Shown here: positions 60,937 to 64,000 of the stretch, in pieces | Layout: every line of letters begins with the position of its first letter | Numbering within the stretch: position 1 is the first letter of the stretch | Assembly: GCA_944389195.1 (NCBI GenBank) | Contig: CALXLM010000048.1 | Location: 62,001 to 126,000 of the forward strand | Direction of reading: 5' to 3' | DNA length: 64,000 nt | From: an uncultured Opitutales bacterium | GTDB lineage: Bacteria > Verrucomicrobiota > Verrucomicrobiia > Opitutales > Intestinicryptomonadaceae | Notes under the pieces: model-generated | What the model saw: only the letters and a program-made list of their open reading frames with translations | Database searches by the model: none | Told to the model about the DNA's origin: nothing | Position numbers and translations under genes: made by a program

Positions 60937-62196
60937 ATGAAAGTAGTACTCGCATATTCGGGAGGTCTCGACACCTCCGTTATCGTCAAGTGGATCAAAG
61001 ACCGCTTCAATGCGGAAGTGGTTACGTTTGCCGCAAACGTCGGGCAGGAAGAGGAGCTCGCGGGGTTGGCGGAAAAGGCCAAGGCGACGGGGGCGTCGGC
61101 CCACTATACCGTGGACTTGCAGGACGAGTTTGTTTCCGACTTCATATATCCGATGATAAGGGCGAACGCGATTTACGAAGGCCAGTATTATCTGGGCACG
61201 TCGATTGCGCGGCCGCTCATAGCCAAGGCGCAGGTGGAAATAGCCAAAGCCGAAAACGCCGACGCCGTGGCGCACGGGGCTACCGGCAAGGGCAACGACC
61301 AATGCCGCTTTGAAATATCCTATGCGGCGCTGGCTCCGGATTTGCAGATCATATCCCCGTGGAGAATGGACGAATTCCGCGAGAAATTCCCCGGAAGAAG
61401 CGAAATGATAGCATACTGCCGCGAGCACAACATCAATGTCGAGGCTTCCGCCAAAAAGCCTTATTCTATGGACAGGAACATGCTCCATATCTCCTATGAG
61501 GCGGGCATTCTCGAAGATCCGTGGTTTGATCCCACCGTCCCCGAAAACAAGGGCATGTTTAAGACGACCGTTTCGCCTGAAGACGCGCCCGACAAGCCGA
61601 CGTATATCGAATTGACGTTTGAAAAGGGCGATTGCGTGGCGGTTGACGGGAAGAGAATGAAGCCTTCCGACGTTCTTAGAACGCTCAATAAAATAGGCGG
61701 AGCCAACGGCATAGGCAGGGTTGACATAGTGGAAAACCGTTTTGTCGGCATGAAGAGCAGGGGCGTTTACGAAACTCCCGGAGGCACGATTCTCGAATTC
61801 GCCCACCGCAACATGGAGACTATTACCATGGACAGGGAGCTTATGCACCTGCGCGACACCCTTATCCCCAAATATGCCGAGCTTATCTACAACGGTTTCT
61901 GGTACGCGCCCGAGCGCGAGGCATTGCAGGCGTTCATAGACAAAAGCCAGGATTCCGTAAGCGGAGTAGTAAGGCTCAAGCTTTACAAGGGCGGCATTAC
62001 ATGCGTAGGGAGAAAGAGCGAGCTGAGCCTGTACGACGCCAACATCGCAAGCATGGAGGGCGTAAAGAGCGAGTACAACCAGGACGACGCTACAGGATTC
62101 ATCAAGCTGCAGTCGCTGCGTTTGCGCCAGCGCGCAAAAAAACAGGGAGTATCGAAAGAGGCTTTCGCAACGAAGTCAAAGCTCGTGAGAGAGTAG
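60937..62196 (+). CDS. argG: Argininosuccinate synthase
   Basis: A 419-residue synthase of the penultimate arginine step. [13 protein letters not shown] (3-15) is the PP-loop, and the family stretches [15 protein letters not shown] and [15 protein letters not shown] are present. AGGAG lies upstream of the ATG. argH, the last step, is not in the window. The UDP-glucose dehydrogenase begins 3 bases after its stop, so that gene is likely on the same message. Confidence 0.97.
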   Translation: MKVVLAYSGGLDTSVIVKWIKDRFNAEVVTFAANVGQEEELAGLAEKAKATGASAHYTVDLQDEFVSDFIYPMIRANAIYEGQYYLGTSIARPLIAKAQVEIAKAENADAVAHGATGKGNDQCRFEISYAALAPDLQIISPWRMDEFREKFPGRSEMIAYCREHNINVEASAKKPYSMDRNMLHISYEAGILEDPWFDPTVPENKGMFKTTVSPEDAPDKPTYIELTFEKGDCVAVDGKRMKPSDVLRTLNKIGGANGIGRVDIVENRFVGMKSRGVYETPGGTILEFAHRNMETITMDRELMHLRDTLIPKYAELIYNGFWYAPEREALQAFIDKSQDSVSGVVRLKLYKGGITCVGRKSELSLYDANIASMEGVKSEYNQDDATGFIKLQSLRLRQRAKKQGVSKEAFATKSKLVRE

Positions 62197-62199
62197 GCT

Positions 62200-63564
62200 A
62201 TGAGGATATGCTGCATAGGTGCCGGATATGTCGGCGGCCCGACAATGACTGTCATTGCGCGGAAATGTCCCGACATTCGCGTCGATGTGGTCGACGTGAA
62301 CCGCGAGCGCATTGCGGCTTGGAATTCCGATAGCCTTCCCGTATTCGAACCGGGGCTTGACGAGCTTGTAAAGGAGGTGCGCGGCAAAAATTTATTTTTT
62401 ACCGCGGACGTGGAATATTCCGTTGAAAAGGCCGACATCGTTTTCATATCTGTCAACACTCCCACAAAGACCTACGGATACGGCGCGGGAAGCGCGTCGG
62501 ATTTAAGCTTTGTGGAGTCGTGCGCGCGCTCGATAGCCCGCGCTTCTAAAGACGGAAAAATAGTCGTTGAAAAGTCGACCATGCCCGTGCGCACTGCCGA
62601 AGTGATAAAGACGATATTGGAGTCTTCGGGGTATAAGTTCCACGTTTTGTCGAACCCCGAGTTTCTCGCCGAGGGAACGGCCGTGCGCGACCTTGAAAAT
62701 CCTGACAGGGTGCTTATAGGCGGGGACGACGCCACTGAGGAAGGCCGTGCGGCAATCGAGACTTTGGCGTCGATTTACGCCCGCTGGGTACCGCGCGAAA
62801 AAATAATAAAGACCAACCTGTGGTCGAGCGAGCTGAGCAAGCTTACGGCAAACGCGTTTTTGGCGCAGCGCATAAGCTCCATAAACGCAATCAGCGCGCT
62901 CTGCGAGGCCACGGGGGCCGATGTTGACCAGGTCGCGGCTGCGGTCGGCAGCGACTCGAGAATAGGTTCCAAATTTTTGAAAAGTTCCGTAGGCTACGGC
63001 GGTTCGTGTTTTCAAAAAGACCTTCTGAACCTCATATATCTTTGCGAACATTTCAATCTGCCTAAGGTCGCCGATTATTGGCGGGCCGTCGTGGACATGA
63101 ACGCGTTTCAAAAGCGCCGCTTTTCCGCCGACATAGTTGAGAGAATGTTCAAAAACATAAGCGGGAAGCGCATTGCGATATTCGGTTTCGCTTTTAAGGA
63201 GAATACGAACGACACGCGAGAATCTCCGGCAATCGACATTTGCAGGGATTTGTTGAGCGAGTGCGCGCGCCTTGCGTTTTACGACCCCAAGGTGTCTGAT
63301 GGTCAGATACTGTCCGACTTGGGCCTTTCGGAAGGCGACGGGCGCGTAGAGTTTTGCAAATCTCCGTACGAGGCCGCGGAAAATTCGCACGCAATTGTTT
63401 TGTTGACACACTGGGACGAATTTAGGAAACTCGACTACGAGAAAATCAGAAAGACTATGCAGACACCCGCTTGGATATTCGACGGCAGAAACTGCTTAGA
63501 CCACCGACTTCTTGCGGAAATCGGGTTCCTTGTCCGCGGAATCGGGAAGGGGAATTTGGCGTAG
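62200..63564 (+). CDS. UDP-glucose 6-dehydrogenase, eukaryote-like type
   Basis: A 454-residue dehydrogenase that oxidises UDP-glucose to UDP-glucuronate. [20 protein letters not shown] is the NAD-binding start, [10 protein letters not shown] the substrate loop with K214, and C270 in [10 protein letters not shown] the catalytic cysteine. The text [17 protein letters not shown] (41-57) and the length resemble animal and plant UGDH rather than the 390-440-residue Ugd of proteobacteria; bacteria of the PVC and Bacteroidetes groups also carry this type. UDP-glucuronate would feed surface glycans. It is probably co-transcribed with argG; a terminator follows. Confidence 0.93.
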   Translation: MRICCIGAGYVGGPTMTVIARKCPDIRVDVVDVNRERIAAWNSDSLPVFEPGLDELVKEVRGKNLFFTADVEYSVEKADIVFISVNTPTKTYGYGAGSASDLSFVESCARSIARASKDGKIVVEKSTMPVRTAEVIKTILESSGYKFHVLSNPEFLAEGTAVRDLENPDRVLIGGDDATEEGRAAIETLASIYARWVPREKIIKTNLWSSELSKLTANAFLAQRISSINAISALCEATGADVDQVAAAVGSDSRIGSKFLKSSVGYGGSCFQKDLLNLIYLCEHFNLPKVADYWRAVVDMNAFQKRRFSADIVERMFKNISGKRIAIFGFAFKENTNDTRESPAIDICRDLLSECARLAFYDPKVSDGQILSDLGLSEGDGRVEFCKSPYEAAENSHAIVLLTHWDEFRKLDYEKIRKTMQTPAWIFDGRNCLDHRLLAEIGFLVRGIGKGNLA

Positions 63565-63597
63565 ACTGGTTTTTGAGGAAGAGTCGGAATTTGGTTG

Positions 63598-63636
63598 AGC
63601 GCGCATCCCCTTCGGGAAACGCGCTTGATTTTTTTT
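63598..63636 (+). terminator. Terminator of the arg-ugd unit
   Basis: AGCGCG (63598-63603) pairs with CGCGCT (63620-63625), enclosing a CCC/GGG mini-stem with a TTC loop, then TGA and eight T. It lies 33 bases after the dehydrogenase stop and just before leuA. Confidence 0.8.
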
Positions 63637-63655
63637 ACGGGAATACAGATTTTAA

Positions 63656-64000
<345 letters not shown>

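Noticed and set aside
60874-61848. A 324-codon minus-strand frame opposite argG
   Set aside because: It is antisense to the conserved argG gene and its His/Arg/Phe-rich translation matches no family; typical of shadows in this codon usage.

Overview
The window looks like a chromosomal segment of a free-standing bacterial genome, most likely a member of the Verrucomicrobiota (PVC group, Opitutales-like) adapted to a low-oxygen, carbohydrate-rich habitat such as an animal gut. The reasons are indirect: an NfeD/short NfeD/FloA gene string with a small membrane protein ending in an LRRAVVLSEI-type motif, which I know from PVC genomes; a RuvC with an N-terminal extension; an rplM-rpsI-arg gene order; an N-terminal-rubredoxin (reverse) rubrerythrin; and many secreted glycan-active proteins. 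No 16S rRNA is present, so the taxonomy is inference. Few genes carry a clear Shine-Dalgarno sequence; many start codons follow A/T-rich stretches. No insertion sequence, integrase, prophage, CRISPR array or replication origin was seen.

Layout. 1-3900: a minus-strand iron-uptake unit (outer-membrane OprB-like porin, feoA, feoB running off the left edge) behind two TTAG-N6-CTAA palindromes resembling DtxR/MntR boxes; the porin reading frame is broken by a one-base shift. 4.0-9.5 kb: heme synthesis and maturation (hemY, hemH, a CcsA/HemX-like membrane protein) plus rnr (RNase R), closed by a terminator. 10.0-16.6 kb: a uronate-use unit (SSS-family symporter, uxaC, mannonate oxidoreductase, secreted glycosidase, LacI-type regulator). 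16.7-23.4 kb: a compact operon for a nonulosonic acid, best matched to CMP-legionaminate, ending in a capsule-synthesis-like protein that may transfer or export the sugar. 23.6-26.2 kb: small membrane protein, Bcr/CflA efflux pump, an AT-rich gene-poor stretch, and tRNA-Tyr. 26.3-28.2 kb: a secreted polysaccharide-deacetylase-like protein.

28.3-37.9 kb (minus strand): ruvC, a sugar nucleotidyltransferase, an exported unknown, an MFS pump, the NfeD/NfeD/FloA/small-protein set and glgB, spaced closely enough to be one or a few transcripts. 38.0-41.2 kb (plus): an FtsB/DivIC-like protein with a long low-complexity tail and a type I pullulanase-like GH13. 41.3-42.9 kb (minus): reverse rubrerythrin and an AEC-family carrier. 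43.3-53.99 kb: an accessory-looking stretch with a lipoprotein ADP-ribosylglycohydrolase, divergent SGNH hydrolase and GH31-like genes, a GNAT acetyltransferase, an SBF/bile-acid-symporter-type carrier and a large secreted protein of unknown function, separated by unusually long gene-free gaps, one of which (44.87-46.20 kb) contains a strong orphan terminator and other hairpins. 54.4-63.6 kb: rplM-rpsI, then argC-argJ-argB-argD-argF-argG and a eukaryote-like UDP-glucose dehydrogenase, then the start of leuA.

Together: iron import feeds heme synthesis; a uronate pathway and several secreted hydrolases harvest host or plant glycans; glgB and pullulanase handle alpha-glucan; and the nonulosonate operon and UDP-glucuronate production supply surface sugars. 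The items most worth a second look are the porin-feoAB operon with its paired operators and frameshift, the aminotransferase-less legionaminate-type operon, the exported ADP-ribosylglycohydrolase, the unknown 777-residue exported protein, and the terminator-ended gene-free region at about 45.0-45.4 kb.
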